From: Agathobacter ruminis
Lineage (GTDB): Bacteria > Bacillota > Clostridia > Lachnospirales > Lachnospiraceae
Direction: 5' to 3'
DNA: 64,000 nucleotides
Assembly: GCF_002735305.1 (NCBI RefSeq)
Contig: NZ_PDYG01000008.1
Location: 1 to 64,000 of the forward strand
The translations under genes and the position numbers were made by a program. The number at the start of each line of letters is the position of its first letter. Within the stretch, counting starts at the first letter, position 1. Positions 25,744-34,433 of this stretch are shown in pieces. Below the pieces are notes generated by a model that did not search any database, was not told where the DNA came from, and saw only the letters and a list, made by a program, of their open reading frames with translations.

Positions 25744-27659
25744 TGGCAAAAGATAAAGCAAAGCAGGCTCCTCCACCACAGAGAATGAGAGGACCGAGAC
25801 CAAAACTTGAAAACCCGGGAAAAATCATGGGACGCCTGATGAAATATATGACACAGAAATATATGGCTGCATGCATTGGTGTGCTGATCTGCATATTCCT
25901 GACGGTTTTTGCAAGTTTGCAGGGAACCATGTTTATGAAGACCTTAATCAGCGATTATATTGAACCGCTGATCGGAAAACAGAATCCGGACTATACAGCA
26001 TTGCGCAATGAAATTTTCCGTGTGGCATGCTTTTACGGAATCGGCGTCATTGCATCTTTTGTGCAGGCGCGACTGATGATTATTGTTTCGCAGGGAACCA
26101 TGCGCAAACTGCGCGATGATATGTTTAATCATATGCAGAGTCTTCCTATTAAATATTTCGATACCCATTCACATGGCGACATTATGTCAACCTATACGAA
26201 TGATATCGATACACTTCGCCAGTTGATCAGCCAGGGACTTCCACAGACCATCAACTCACTGATTACCCTGGTATCGACTTTTGCAATGATGATTTATTTG
26301 TCCATTCCGCTTACTGCGCTGACGGTGGCAATGATTTTTGTAACCTTATTTGTTACAAAGAAGATTGGTGGTTTGTCTTCAAACTACTTCCTTGCACAGC
26401 AGAAAGATTTGGCAACGGTAAACGGATATATCGAGGAGATGATGTCCGGACAGAAGGTGGTAAAAGTCTTTACGCATGAAGATATTGCAATCGAGGAATT
26501 CAATGAATTGAACGATCAGCTTTTTGACAGTGCAAAGAAGGCTAATATTTACGGAAGTATATTAGGTCCAATCAATATGCAGCTTGGAAATGTCAGCTAT
26601 GTATTATGTGCGGCAATCGGAGGAATTTTTGCAATCAATCGCATCGGTAATTTTGATGTCGGTTCCCTTGCAACTTTCCTTACTTTAAATAAGAACTTTA
26701 ACATGCCGATTTCACAGCTGTCCATGCAGGTGACCAATATCGTAATGGCATTGGCAGGAGCAGATCGTATCTTTAAACTTTTGGATGAGAAGCCGGAAGT
26801 GGATGACGGATATGTTGTGCTTGTTAATTGCAAAGAAGAAAACGGAACCATTACGGAATGCGAAGAACATACCGGTCAGTGGGCGTGGAAACATACGCAC
26901 CAGGCAGATGGTTCGGTGGACTATGTCAAGCTCGAAGGCGGTGTTATCTTTGATGATGTCGACTTTGGATATTCGGATGAGAAGATTGTTCTTCATGATA
27001 TTGAACTGTTTGCAAAACCGGGGCAGAAGATTGCTTTTGTCGGATCGACCGGTGCAGGAAAGACAACGATTACCAATCTGATCAATCGTTTCTATGATAT
27101 TCAGGATGGCAAGATTCGCTATGACGGAATTAATGTCAATAAGATTAAGAAAGCGGATTTGAGAAAATCCCTCGGTATCGTATTGCAGGATACGCATTTG
27201 TTCAGCGGAACTGTTATGGAGAATATCCGTTACGGCAAGCTTGACGCGACGGATGAAGAAGTTTATGCTGCAGCAAAACTTGCCAATGCCGATCATTTTA
27301 TCCGCCAGTTGTCGGACGGATATCAGACGGTATTGACCGGAGACGGTGCAAACCTGTCACAGGGCCAGCGCCAGCTGCTTGCAATTGCAAGAGCTGCGAT
27401 TGCCGATCCGCCATGTCTGATTCTGGATGAGGCGACATCCTCCATCGATACGAGAACGGAGCGGATTGTGCAGGATGGTATGGACAAACTGATGGCCGGT
27501 CGTACGACCTTTGTCATTGCCCATCGTCTTTCTACTGTCAAAAATTCAGACTGCATTGTGGTTCTCGAACAGGGACGCATCATTGAAAAGGGCAATCATG
27601 ATGAATTGATTGCCGCAAAAGGAAAGTACTATCAGTTGTATACGGGAAAGACGGCGTAG
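25743..27659 (+). CDS. ABC exporter half, canonical ATP site
   Basis: A 638-residue partner of the preceding half-transporter. It has a basic Pro-rich N-terminal tail (residues 1-35), six membrane helices, and a fully canonical ATPase: Walker A GSTGAGKTT, signature LSQGQRQ, Walker B LILDEATSSID with the catalytic Glu, and switch His in AHRLSTV. An insertion of about 40 residues (near 360-400, with cysteine and charged residues) separates the membrane and ATPase domains. The one-base overlap implies equimolar translation. Together the two form an asymmetric, probably MarR-controlled, multidrug exporter. Confidence 0.9.
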   Translation: MAKDKAKQAPPPQRMRGPRPKLENPGKIMGRLMKYMTQKYMAACIGVLICIFLTVFASLQGTMFMKTLISDYIEPLIGKQNPDYTALRNEIFRVACFYGIGVIASFVQARLMIIVSQGTMRKLRDDMFNHMQSLPIKYFDTHSHGDIMSTYTNDIDTLRQLISQGLPQTINSLITLVSTFAMMIYLSIPLTALTVAMIFVTLFVTKKIGGLSSNYFLAQQKDLATVNGYIEEMMSGQKVVKVFTHEDIAIEEFNELNDQLFDSAKKANIYGSILGPINMQLGNVSYVLCAAIGGIFAINRIGNFDVGSLATFLTLNKNFNMPISQLSMQVTNIVMALAGADRIFKLLDEKPEVDDGYVVLVNCKEENGTITECEEHTGQWAWKHTHQADGSVDYVKLEGGVIFDDVDFGYSDEKIVLHDIELFAKPGQKIAFVGSTGAGKTTITNLINRFYDIQDGKIRYDGINVNKIKKADLRKSLGIVLQDTHLFSGTVMENIRYGKLDATDEEVYAAAKLANADHFIRQLSDGYQTVLTGDGANLSQGQRQLLAIARAAIADPPCLILDEATSSIDTRTERIVQDGMDKLMAGRTTFVIAHRLSTVKNSDCIVVLEQGRIIEKGNHDELIAAKGKYYQLYTGKTA

Positions 27660-27671
27660 GAGGCACAAGAT

Positions 27672-28157
27672 ATGGGAAAGGAACCGATTAATAAACATGT
27701 GGGACATTCATTTCGACTGATCCATAACGGGATTGAACATTATTTTTCAATTCATAACATGGAATCGTTCGGTGTGAAATTAACGATGTCACAGAGCGCG
27801 ATTCTGCGTTACTTATATGACAATCGGGATCGGGATATTTTTCAAAAAGATATCGAAAATGCATTCCAGATTTCCGGTGCTACGGCATCCAATACATTAA
27901 AGGGCATGGAGCGACAGGGCGTTGTGCATCGTGAACCGATGCCGGATGATGCGCGCAAGAAAAAAATCACCATGACCTCAAAAGGAAAGGAGTACCACGA
28001 GAAAGCAATTGCCAATCTAAAGGAACTTGAGGAGACAATCCTGATGGGAATGACGGATGAGGAAATCACAACATATAGGGGGCTGCTTGAACGCACAATA
28101 CAAAATCTGGAAGCAAAAACAGGCAAATTGTGCTGCAAAAAAAATAACAAAAAGTAA
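27672..28157 (+). CDS. MarR-family transcriptional regulator
   Basis: A 161-residue winged-helix regulator. The DNA-binding part spans about 35-105 (LTMSQSAILRYL, then FQISGATASNTLKGMERQG as recognition helix and a wing at PDDARKKKITMT), with dimerisation helices at both ends. It is the last gene of the exporter operon, 12 bases after the second half-transporter, with AGGAGG. Its probable operators lie at the operon promoter, giving autorepression lifted by a transported compound. The C-terminus is Lys/Cys-rich (CCKKNNKK). Confidence 0.88.
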   Translation: MGKEPINKHVGHSFRLIHNGIEHYFSIHNMESFGVKLTMSQSAILRYLYDNRDRDIFQKDIENAFQISGATASNTLKGMERQGVVHREPMPDDARKKKITMTSKGKEYHEKAIANLKELEETILMGMTDEEITTYRGLLERTIQNLEAKTGKLCCKKNNKK

Positions 28158-28187
28158 TACCTGTCTTTGTGCAAAGTGTATAGAAGG

Positions 28188-28218
28188 GCGCGTAGAACCT
28201 TGATTCTACGCGCTTTTT
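28188..28218 (+). terminator. terminator of exporter operon
   Basis: Perfect stem GCGCGTAGAA/TTCTACGCGC, 6-nt loop, followed by TTTTT. Confidence 0.93.
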
Positions 28219-28254
28219 GCGTGGAAATAATCTGAAAGTTTGACGAGTTTACAG

Positions 28255-28305
28255 ACACAAAATATGGATAGAAGTTATTGACACAACCACAATATCTAGT
28301 ATAAT
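28255..28305 (+). promoter_or_regulatory. nrdD promoter with tandem NrdR boxes
   Basis: Promoter TTGACA (28278-28283), 16-bp spacer, TATAAT (28300-28305). A sequence at 28287-28302 matches the NrdR consensus acaCwAtATaTwGTgt at 13 of 16 positions and overlaps the -10. A weaker match (11 of 16) begins at 28255. The two starts are 32 bp apart, the three-turn spacing typical of paired NrdR boxes. Repression by NrdR when dATP is plentiful is expected. Confidence 0.75.
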
Positions 28306-28355
28306 AAAACTTGCACAGGGGGAATTTTCCCTTTTATGGTTAGGAGGACATATAT

Positions 28356-30563
28356 ATGAAGATTATCAAAAGAAGCGGAAGCGAAGTAACTTTTGATCTG
28401 AAGAAGATTATCAGTGCGATTGAAAAAGCAAATGAATCGGTAATTGATTATGAAAAACTGACAGCGGAACAAATCGAAGAGATTGCAGAAAATGTAGAAA
28501 CCGCATGCCAGAATATGAAGCGTTCTCCTTCCGTAGAAGAAATTCAGGATATGGTAGAAAATCAGCTGATGAATCAGCGTGCTTTCACGGTTGCGCGTAA
28601 TTATATTACATACCGTTACAAGAGAGCGCTGGTTCGTAAATCCAATTCCACAGATGAGCAGATTCTCAGTTTGATCGAGTGCAACAATGAGGAAGTCAAG
28701 CAGGAAAATTCAAACAAGAATCCTACCGTAAGTTCGGTGCAGCGTGACTACATGGCCGGCGAGGTTTCAAAGGATATTACAAAGAGATTCCTCCTTCCGG
28801 AAGATATTGTGGATGCACATGAGAAAGGTCTGATTCATTTCCATGATGCAGATTATTTTGCACAGCATATGCACAACTGCTGTCTGGTCAACCTCGATGA
28901 CATGCTCCAGAACGGAACCGTCATTTCCGAGACCATGATTGACAAGCCAAGAAGCTTCTCAACTGCATGTAATATTGCCACACAGGCAATTGCACAGATT
29001 GCATCCAACCAGTATGGTGGACAGAGTATTTCATTGGCGCATCTTGCACCATTCGTACAGATCAGCCGTGAAAAATTCCGCAAGCAGGTGCATGAAGAAT
29101 ATGAAGTGGCAGGTCTTACCATCGACGAAGAGCAGATCAACAAGATTGCAGAGCTTCGTGTAAAAGAAGAAATCAACCGCGGTGTTCAGATGATTCAGTA
29201 TCAGGTAATTACTCTGATGACCACCAACGGACAGGCTCCGTTTATCACCGTATTTATGTATTTGAATGAGGTTCCGGAGGGTCAGACCCGTGAGGACCTT
29301 GCAGCGATTATCGAAGAAATGCTTCGCCAGCGTATCAAGGGCGTTAAGAATGAAAAGGGTGTTTATATCACACCTGCATTCCCGAAACTGATTTATGTTT
29401 TGGAGGAAAATAATATCACAGAAGGATCCCAGTATTGGGAGCTGACCAAACTGGCTGCACAGTGCTCTGCAAAGAGACTCGTGCCGGATTATATTTCCGA
29501 GAAGGTAATGCGTGAACTGAAAAAGGGCGATGTATATACCTGTATGGGATGTCGTTCTTTCCTGACTCCGGACCGTTGCTCCGAGGCAGTTGGAAATATT
29601 GCACATGCGAAGAATTATGTGGAAGGAAAGCGCAAATATTACGGCCGCTTTAACCAGGGTGTCGTAACCATCAACCTTGTGGATATTGCATGCTCTTCCG
29701 AAGGAAACGAAAAGCGTTTCTGGGAAATCTTTGATGAGCGTCTTGAACTTTGCCACAGAGCACTCCTCTGCAGACACAAGAGACTGCTCGGCACCCCATC
29801 TGATGTAGCACCGATTCTCTGGCAGAATGGTGCACTTGCAAGATTGAAAAAGGGCGAAGTGATTGATCCATTGCTTTTCAATGGATATTCCACAATTTCA
29901 TTGGGATATGCGGGATTATGCGAGACCGTTCGCTATATGAAGGGTGTTTCTCACACCGATCCGGAACTTGGCACACCATTTGCTTTGACCATCATGCAGA
30001 AGCTGAATGATGCATGTGCAAAATGGAAAGAGGAATCCAACATCGACTTTAGCTTATATGGTACACCGCTTGAGTCTACCACCTATAAATTTGCAAAGTG
30101 TCTGCAGAAGCGCTTCGGCATCATTGAGGGTGTAACCGACAAGAATTATATTACCAACAGCTATCATGTCCATGTTACCGAGGAAATCAATGCGTTCGAT
30201 AAATTGAAATTCGAAGCACAGTTCCAGAATCTTTCTCCGGGTGGTGCAATCAGCTATGTGGAAGTGCCAAATATGCAGGACAATATTCCGGCTGTACTTT
30301 CCGTAATGCAGTACATTTATGACAACATCATGTACGCAGAGCTGAATACCAAGAGCGACTTCTGTATGGAATGTGGCTATGATGGAGAAATCAAAATCGT
30401 AGAAGAAGAAGGCAGCGGCAAGTTGATTTGGGAATGCCCGAATTGCGGAAACCGCAATCAGGACAAGATGAGTGTTGCAAGAAGAACCTGCGGTTATATC
30501 GGAACACAGTTCTGGAACCAGGGTCGTACACAGGAAATCAAGGAGCGCGTTCTTCATTTATAA
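28356..30563 (+). CDS. nrdD: anaerobic ribonucleoside-triphosphate reductase
   Basis: This is the class III, glycyl-radical ribonucleotide reductase that makes dNTPs without oxygen, 735 residues. It begins with an ATP-cone (MKIIKRSGSEVTFDLKKI, to about residue 95) for allosteric control. The C-terminus carries the zinc site (CMECG and CPNCG) and the glycyl-radical motif RRTCGYIGT with Gly713. It is activated by NrdG, encoded 117 bases downstream. An AGGAGG site precedes the ATG. Transcription is probably governed by NrdR through the tandem boxes upstream. Its presence marks an anaerobic lifestyle. Confidence 0.97.
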   Translation: MKIIKRSGSEVTFDLKKIISAIEKANESVIDYEKLTAEQIEEIAENVETACQNMKRSPSVEEIQDMVENQLMNQRAFTVARNYITYRYKRALVRKSNSTDEQILSLIECNNEEVKQENSNKNPTVSSVQRDYMAGEVSKDITKRFLLPEDIVDAHEKGLIHFHDADYFAQHMHNCCLVNLDDMLQNGTVISETMIDKPRSFSTACNIATQAIAQIASNQYGGQSISLAHLAPFVQISREKFRKQVHEEYEVAGLTIDEEQINKIAELRVKEEINRGVQMIQYQVITLMTTNGQAPFITVFMYLNEVPEGQTREDLAAIIEEMLRQRIKGVKNEKGVYITPAFPKLIYVLEENNITEGSQYWELTKLAAQCSAKRLVPDYISEKVMRELKKGDVYTCMGCRSFLTPDRCSEAVGNIAHAKNYVEGKRKYYGRFNQGVVTINLVDIACSSEGNEKRFWEIFDERLELCHRALLCRHKRLLGTPSDVAPILWQNGALARLKKGEVIDPLLFNGYSTISLGYAGLCETVRYMKGVSHTDPELGTPFALTIMQKLNDACAKWKEESNIDFSLYGTPLESTTYKFAKCLQKRFGIIEGVTDKNYITNSYHVHVTEEINAFDKLKFEAQFQNLSPGGAISYVEVPNMQDNIPAVLSVMQYIYDNIMYAELNTKSDFCMECGYDGEIKIVEEEGSGKLIWECPNCGNRNQDKMSVARRTCGYIGTQFWNQGRTQEIKERVLHL

Positions 30564-30621
30564 TTTGTCAAGCAGTTATGTGGCAAGACGCGTCCGCCAC
30601 AGACAAGATATGTAAACAAAG

Positions 30622-30648
30622 CCCTTGAAGATTCTTCAAGGGTTTTTG
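30622..30648 (+). terminator. hairpin between nrdD and nrdG
   Basis: Stem CCCTTGAA/TTCAAGGG with a 5-nt loop and a following T-rich tract (TTTTTG). It may attenuate read-through from nrdD into nrdG, lowering activase relative to reductase. Confidence 0.8.
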
Positions 30649-30680
30649 TTTCTTTTACAGAAACAGGAAAGGAATCAAAT

Positions 30681-31217
30681 ATGCATTATGGCACAATAAA
30701 AACAGCGGATATCGCCAATGGAGAAGGCGTCCGCGTCAGCCTGTTTGTCTCAGGCTGCACCAATGCCTGCCCGGGCTGTTTCCAGCCGGAGACATGGGAT
30801 TTTCATTACGGTCAGGAATTCACAAAAGAAACCGAGGATATGATTATCAATGAGCTAAAGGCCGGATATTATCAAGGTCTAACCATTCTCGGCGGGGAAC
30901 CGTTCGAACCATCGAATCAGGAAGCTCTGCTTCCGTTTATCACCCGTGTGCGCGAAGAACTTCCAAACAGAGATATCTGGATGTACACAGGGAATCTCTA
31001 CGAGGATCTGTTGCCGGGTGGCCGTCGCTACACAGATTTCACCGACGGTATTCTTGACCAGATCGATATTCTTGTCGACGGTCGTTTCGAACAATCGCTC
31101 ATGAGTCTCAAAATTAAATTCCGCGGCTCCACAAATCAGCGCATCATCGACATGAAGGCTACGCGCGAGCAGGGCACTGTCGTCCTTTCACCTTTGGGGA
31201 CGGGGGTCAGCGGATAG
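30681..31217 (+). CDS. nrdG: anaerobic ribonucleotide reductase activating protein
   Basis: A 178-residue radical-SAM activase that installs the glycyl radical on NrdD. The [4Fe-4S] motif is CTNACPGC (CxxxCxxC, Cys26, 30, 33), preceded by DIANGEGVRVSLFVSGC. SAM-binding GGEP is at about residue 73. The family core ends near GSTNQRIIDM. The last nine or so residues (from SPLGTG) and the stop codon are encoded by the left arm of a 62-bp inverted repeat, so the native C-terminus appears to have been replaced. Probably still functional, since the core is complete. Confidence 0.93.
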   Translation: MHYGTIKTADIANGEGVRVSLFVSGCTNACPGCFQPETWDFHYGQEFTKETEDMIINELKAGYYQGLTILGGEPFEPSNQEALLPFITRVREELPNRDIWMYTGNLYEDLLPGGRRYTDFTDGILDQIDILVDGRFEQSLMSLKIKFRGSTNQRIIDMKATREQGTVVLSPLGTGVSG

Positions 31218-31255
31218 TCGGGTGTCCCCAAGGGTATAGTACCCCGTCCCCAAAG
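31194..31255 (+). repeat. left arm of 62-bp REP-like inverted repeat
   Basis: A GC-rich sequence starting TTGGGGACGGGGGTCAGC is repeated in inverted orientation at 31472-31533 with two mismatches by my alignment, and weaker similarity continues outward on both sides. The arm itself contains GGGGAC/GTCCCC palindromes. It overlaps the 3' end of nrdG. Such GGGGAC-rich units resemble REP/MITE-like elements mobilised in trans by TnpA_REP-type transposases; no transposase gene is present here. Confidence 0.85.
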
Positions 31256-31291
31256 GTGAGTAACCTGTCCCTAAAGGTTAAAAAAATATGA

Positions 31292-31330
31292 AAGCATCTG
31301 GAATAATAAGCGATTCCGGATGCTTTTTTT
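31292..31330 (+). terminator. terminator inside the repeat pair
   Basis: Perfect stem AAGCATCTGGAAT/ATTCCGGATGCTT, 8-nt loop, followed by T residues. It lies between the two repeat arms and may be the original nrdG terminator, displaced by the insertion. The rest of 31331-31471 holds no gene. Confidence 0.9.
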
Positions 31331-31471
31331 GTTTGGAAAATGCGAATGGCGAAAATAAAAATATCGGGAGTCGCTCCTGTTGAATCAGCATTATAGAGCT
31401 GATTTAGGAAAAATGCGGTAATTACAGGTATTATTTGGTTGTTTTTTACACTTTGGGGACACCCTTCTTTT

Positions 31472-31533
31472 CTTTGGGGACGGGGTACTATACCTTTAGG
31501 GACACCCGACTATCCGCTGACCCCCGTCCCCAA
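31472..31533 (-). repeat. right arm of 62-bp REP-like inverted repeat
   Basis: Inverted copy of 31194-31255. A further related fragment (CTTTGGGGACACCC) sits just outside at 31451-31464. The whole 31194-31533 unit is about 340 bp and contains no coding sequence, the layout of a non-autonomous element. Confidence 0.85.
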
Positions 31534-31607
31534 GGGTTGAAAAAAAGAAGAAACATGCTATAATGGCATGTTATGAATAGCTTATGATTGTGAAGGAGCG
31601 AATGATT

Positions 31608-32735
31608 ATGAAAAAAATGTTGAGATCTGTAGCGCTTATGTTAGCTATGGTAATGCTGGTTTCAATCATACAGCCGATGGAGGTAAACGCTGCAACGAAG
31701 AAGACAACATATCTGTTGAGTGGAATCACACTCGATGTCAGCAACCGCTATTATTCGGTAAAAGAGATTGAAAAATATATTAATCTGGTGGCAAAACAAA
31801 AGAATGGTTATGTGCAGCTGCATCTGACGGGAGACAACGCTGTCGGAATTGAATGCCAATATCTCGGACAGGTTGCAAAAACAAAATACCGTCGCAAAAA
31901 TGGTGCATATTATAATCCGAAGACCGGAAAATGTTTTTTGAGCAGGAAAGATATTAAGACGATTTTGACTTATGCCAAAAAGAAAAAAGTAATGATTGTA
32001 CCGGAAATTGATATGCCGGGACATGTTGGCGGTTTTGAAAAGCTGTATATCAAGAAATATGGCAAGACCAATGCGAAGATCTTTCATGCTGATTACGAAG
32101 GGGAGCTTGCGATTAAGAATAAGCAGGCCATCAAATTTGCAAAGAATATTTACAATGAATATGCCAAATTGTTCAAGGGATGTAAATATTTTCATATCGG
32201 ATGTGATGAATTCTGGTCCGGAAGTGCAAAGCAGAATGCTTCTTACATCAATACAATCAGCAAATATATGCAAAAGAAGGGCTTTCGCGTGTGGGCATGG
32301 AATGATTTGCTCACAAAGACGAATATGAAATCCATCAATAAAAAAATTATGGTGACGTACTGGAGCTATGATGGCGATACGACCGACGCTGCAGAGCGCA
32401 AAGGGCGCCGAAAAGTGCGCGCGACACTTCCTGAACTGCAGGCAAAAGGATTTTCGGTATTGAATTACAATTCCTATTATCTGTATCTGACACCAAACAA
32501 AAAGAATGTATCCAAAGCAGATACGATATATGCGGTCAATGATGCAAAAGCAAATTGGTCCATTCGCATGTGGGACGGAGATTCCGGAAGCAAGTGCAAA
32601 ACTGCAAAGAGAATTGTTGGAGCCTGCGTAAGTATCTGGGGTGAAGATTCCAAAGGTGTGAAAGCCGGTTCCATTTATCAGCAGGTTGCAAAATTATATC
32701 CGGTGCTTCAGAAAAAATGCATCATCAAAAAATAA
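31608..32735 (+). CDS. secreted GH20-type glycoside hydrolase
   Basis: A 375-residue protein with a signal peptide (MKKMLRSVALMLAMVMLVSI, cleavage near VNA-ATK) and a glycoside hydrolase family 20 (beta-N-acetylhexosaminidase) barrel. Family marks are EIDMPGHVGG and YFHIGCDEFW with the catalytic Asp200-Glu201 pair. GH20 enzymes remove terminal GlcNAc or GalNAc by substrate-assisted catalysis. It lacks the separate N-terminal domain of large GH20 enzymes and is very lysine-rich, so the substrate is uncertain. The ATG at 31608 gives proper spacing from AAGGAG; upstream in-frame ATGs at 31602 and 31584 are less likely. Confidence 0.85.
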   Translation: MKKMLRSVALMLAMVMLVSIIQPMEVNAATKKTTYLLSGITLDVSNRYYSVKEIEKYINLVAKQKNGYVQLHLTGDNAVGIECQYLGQVAKTKYRRKNGAYYNPKTGKCFLSRKDIKTILTYAKKKKVMIVPEIDMPGHVGGFEKLYIKKYGKTNAKIFHADYEGELAIKNKQAIKFAKNIYNEYAKLFKGCKYFHIGCDEFWSGSAKQNASYINTISKYMQKKGFRVWAWNDLLTKTNMKSINKKIMVTYWSYDGDTTDAAERKGRRKVRATLPELQAKGFSVLNYNSYYLYLTPNKKNVSKADTIYAVNDAKANWSIRMWDGDSGSKCKTAKRIVGACVSIWGEDSKGVKAGSIYQQVAKLYPVLQKKCIIKK

Positions 32736-32825
32736 AGTGAAAAATATACAGTAAAATTCAAACAGAAAATCAAAAAGAAAATCAAATAGAAGAATCAAAC
32801 AGAAAAATATAAAAAAGACGAAAAC

Positions 32826-32876
32826 AAAAAAGACAATCGAATGAAATCCGTGGGATTTGAATCGATTGTCTTTTTT
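32826..32876. terminator. bidirectional terminator
   Basis: Stem AAAAAAGACAATCGA with its complement TCGATTGTCTTTTTT around a 21-nt loop. The A and T tracts on both flanks serve the GH20 gene on the plus strand and the small membrane protein gene on the minus strand. Confidence 0.88.
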
Positions 32877-32892
32877 ATGTTTTTCTTAACGA

Positions 32893-33252
32893 TTATTCGT
32901 TCATCTGCGAAATAGAATTCGAAACAGAATTGTGAATCGATTCCGCAATGGCATCTTCGGATTCGTCAGGTGCGGGATTCAATGACTCCCAGTCCGGATC
33001 TTCTGTTCCCATAAAGTGGTTGAAAAATACATAGCCGATGCACCAGATAAATCCAAACATCGTGGATGATAAAGCAATGCGAACCAGCATATGCAAAACG
33101 AATCCGGCATGGAGTTTATGTTGAATGAATCCAAGCCAAAGCAGATATACCGGTTTTAAAAACATCAAAAATACACCGAAATAAAGCGCTGCCAATGTGC
33201 CAAGAACATAAAAGGCAACCGCAATAACAAAATGTTTCTTTTTTTCCATCAT
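32893..33252 (-). CDS. small membrane protein of unknown function
   Basis: A 119-residue protein with two or three membrane helices (about 8-35, and around 50-78) and an acidic, serine-rich hydrophilic tail (residues 80-119: EDPDWESLNPAPDESED). No family was recognised. AAGGAGAG precedes adjacent ATGs at 33252 and 33249; the second has the better spacing. It is monocistronic and ends at the shared terminator. The gene is complete and of ordinary composition, so it is probably real. Confidence 0.7.
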   Translation of the reverse strand: MMEKKKHFVIAVAFYVLGTLAALYFGVFLMFLKPVYLLWLGFIQHKLHAGFVLHMLVRIALSSTMFGFIWCIGYVFFNHFMGTEDPDWESLNPAPDESEDAIAESIHNSVSNSISQMNE

Positions 33253-33399
33253 TTCTCTCCTTGCGTACCTATTTTGCCATAAAAAAAGCTTTTTTTCAAG
33301 TTTTCGATAAATGCATGATAAGCTGCGCTACCGGTTATAGCGATAGCAATCGTAATAGGTCGAGGAACCGTGTTGGGAATAGAAGAATTGCCGGAAATG

Positions 33400-33428
33400 T
33401 TGAAAAAAAGTGTGAAAGTTTATATAAT
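33400..33428 (+). promoter_or_regulatory. promoter of MraY-like operon
   Basis: TTGAAA (33400-33405), 17-bp spacer, perfect TATAAT (33423-33428), about 38 bases before the ATG at 33467. It likely drives the run of closely spaced genes up to about 39.7 kb. Confidence 0.78.
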
Positions 33429-33466
33429 TATAGTTTGAACAAAAGTAAGGAAAAGAGGAAAAAGAT

Positions 33467-34432
33467 ATGTTGTATTTGATTGATGGACTTTCGCATCAAA
33501 TCATTGCATTGTTGGGTGTGATTATTGCTTTTTTCGGCACTGTATTGTTGACAATGGCATTAAAGGATAAACTGCCTCGCGATCAGGGGCGCGCATTTGC
33601 GGTAGAAGGCGCAAAGAGTGCGGGAAAGCCACGCGGAGCAGGTATTATTTTTGTATTTGTTTTTGCAATCAGCGCATTGTTGTGCTGTGATTTTTCGCTG
33701 GAACTGGTTTTGTATGTACTGCTTGTGGTGGTTGAAATGTTTACCGGATATTTTGATGATGCAGCAGAAAAACCATGGAACGAATATTTAAAGGGAATCC
33801 TTGATCTGGCTGTTGCAGTTGCAACTGCGGTTGTATATCTGCATTATAACGATTCGAGCATTGTATTTGCACTGTTTGGAAATACGAGTGTCGAGATTCC
33901 TGCAATATTATATGGACTGTTGACAGTTGTGCTGGTTTGGGCAGCTATCAATGTAACCAATTGTTCGGATGGTGTGGACGGACTTTCCGGAAGCGTATCG
34001 ATTGTGACCATGATGAGCTTTTATGCACTCACAAAGATGGCCGGCAATGATGATCCGTTCCTGTTTACCGCTGTTTTGTTTGCACTGAGTCTCCTGGGAT
34101 ATCTGTGGTTCAATGCCACCCCGAGTCTGCTTTTGATGGGCGATGCGGGAAGCCGTGCAATGGGATTTTTCCTTGCGGTTCTTGCGATTAAGAGCAAGAG
34201 TCCGGTAATGTTTCTGGTCTTTGCGATTGTATTGATTTTGGACGGAGGACTGGGTCTGGTCAAAGTGTCCCTTTTGCGCTTCCTGAAGATTCATATTTTG
34301 AAAAATACGTTGACACCATTGCATGACAATGTGCGCAAGAAAAAAGAATGGTCCAATGCGCAGGTGACAATCCGTTTTACAATTTTGCAGCTGGCAGTCA
34401 GCGTGATTGCTTTGTACATTTACAGGTTATAG
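33467..34432 (+). CDS. MraY/WecA-family phosphosugar transferase
   Basis: A 321-residue integral membrane enzyme with about ten helices that transfers a phosphosugar to undecaprenyl phosphate. It keeps the active-site landmarks: YFDDAAEKPW (the aspartate pair), INVTNCSDGVDGLSG, and LLMGDAGSRAMGF. The histidine motif usual for MraY (PLHHHFE) is here TPLHDNVRKK, so only part of it remains. It may be the organism's lipid I synthase, of an atypical clostridial form located outside the cell-division cluster, or a wall-polysaccharide starter enzyme. The stop is one base before the next ATG. Confidence 0.8.
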   Translation: MLYLIDGLSHQIIALLGVIIAFFGTVLLTMALKDKLPRDQGRAFAVEGAKSAGKPRGAGIIFVFVFAISALLCCDFSLELVLYVLLVVVEMFTGYFDDAAEKPWNEYLKGILDLAVAVATAVVYLHYNDSSIVFALFGNTSVEIPAILYGLLTVVLVWAAINVTNCSDGVDGLSGSVSIVTMMSFYALTKMAGNDDPFLFTAVLFALSLLGYLWFNATPSLLLMGDAGSRAMGFFLAVLAIKSKSPVMFLVFAIVLILDGGLGLVKVSLLRFLKIHILKNTLTPLHDNVRKKKEWSNAQVTIRFTILQLAVSVIALYIYRL

Positions 34433-34433
34433 T

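Noticed and set aside
31194-31533. Complete insertion sequence or CRISPR-like array
   Set aside because: Only two inverted copies, no spacers of regular length and no transposase frame; a non-autonomous REP-like element fits better.
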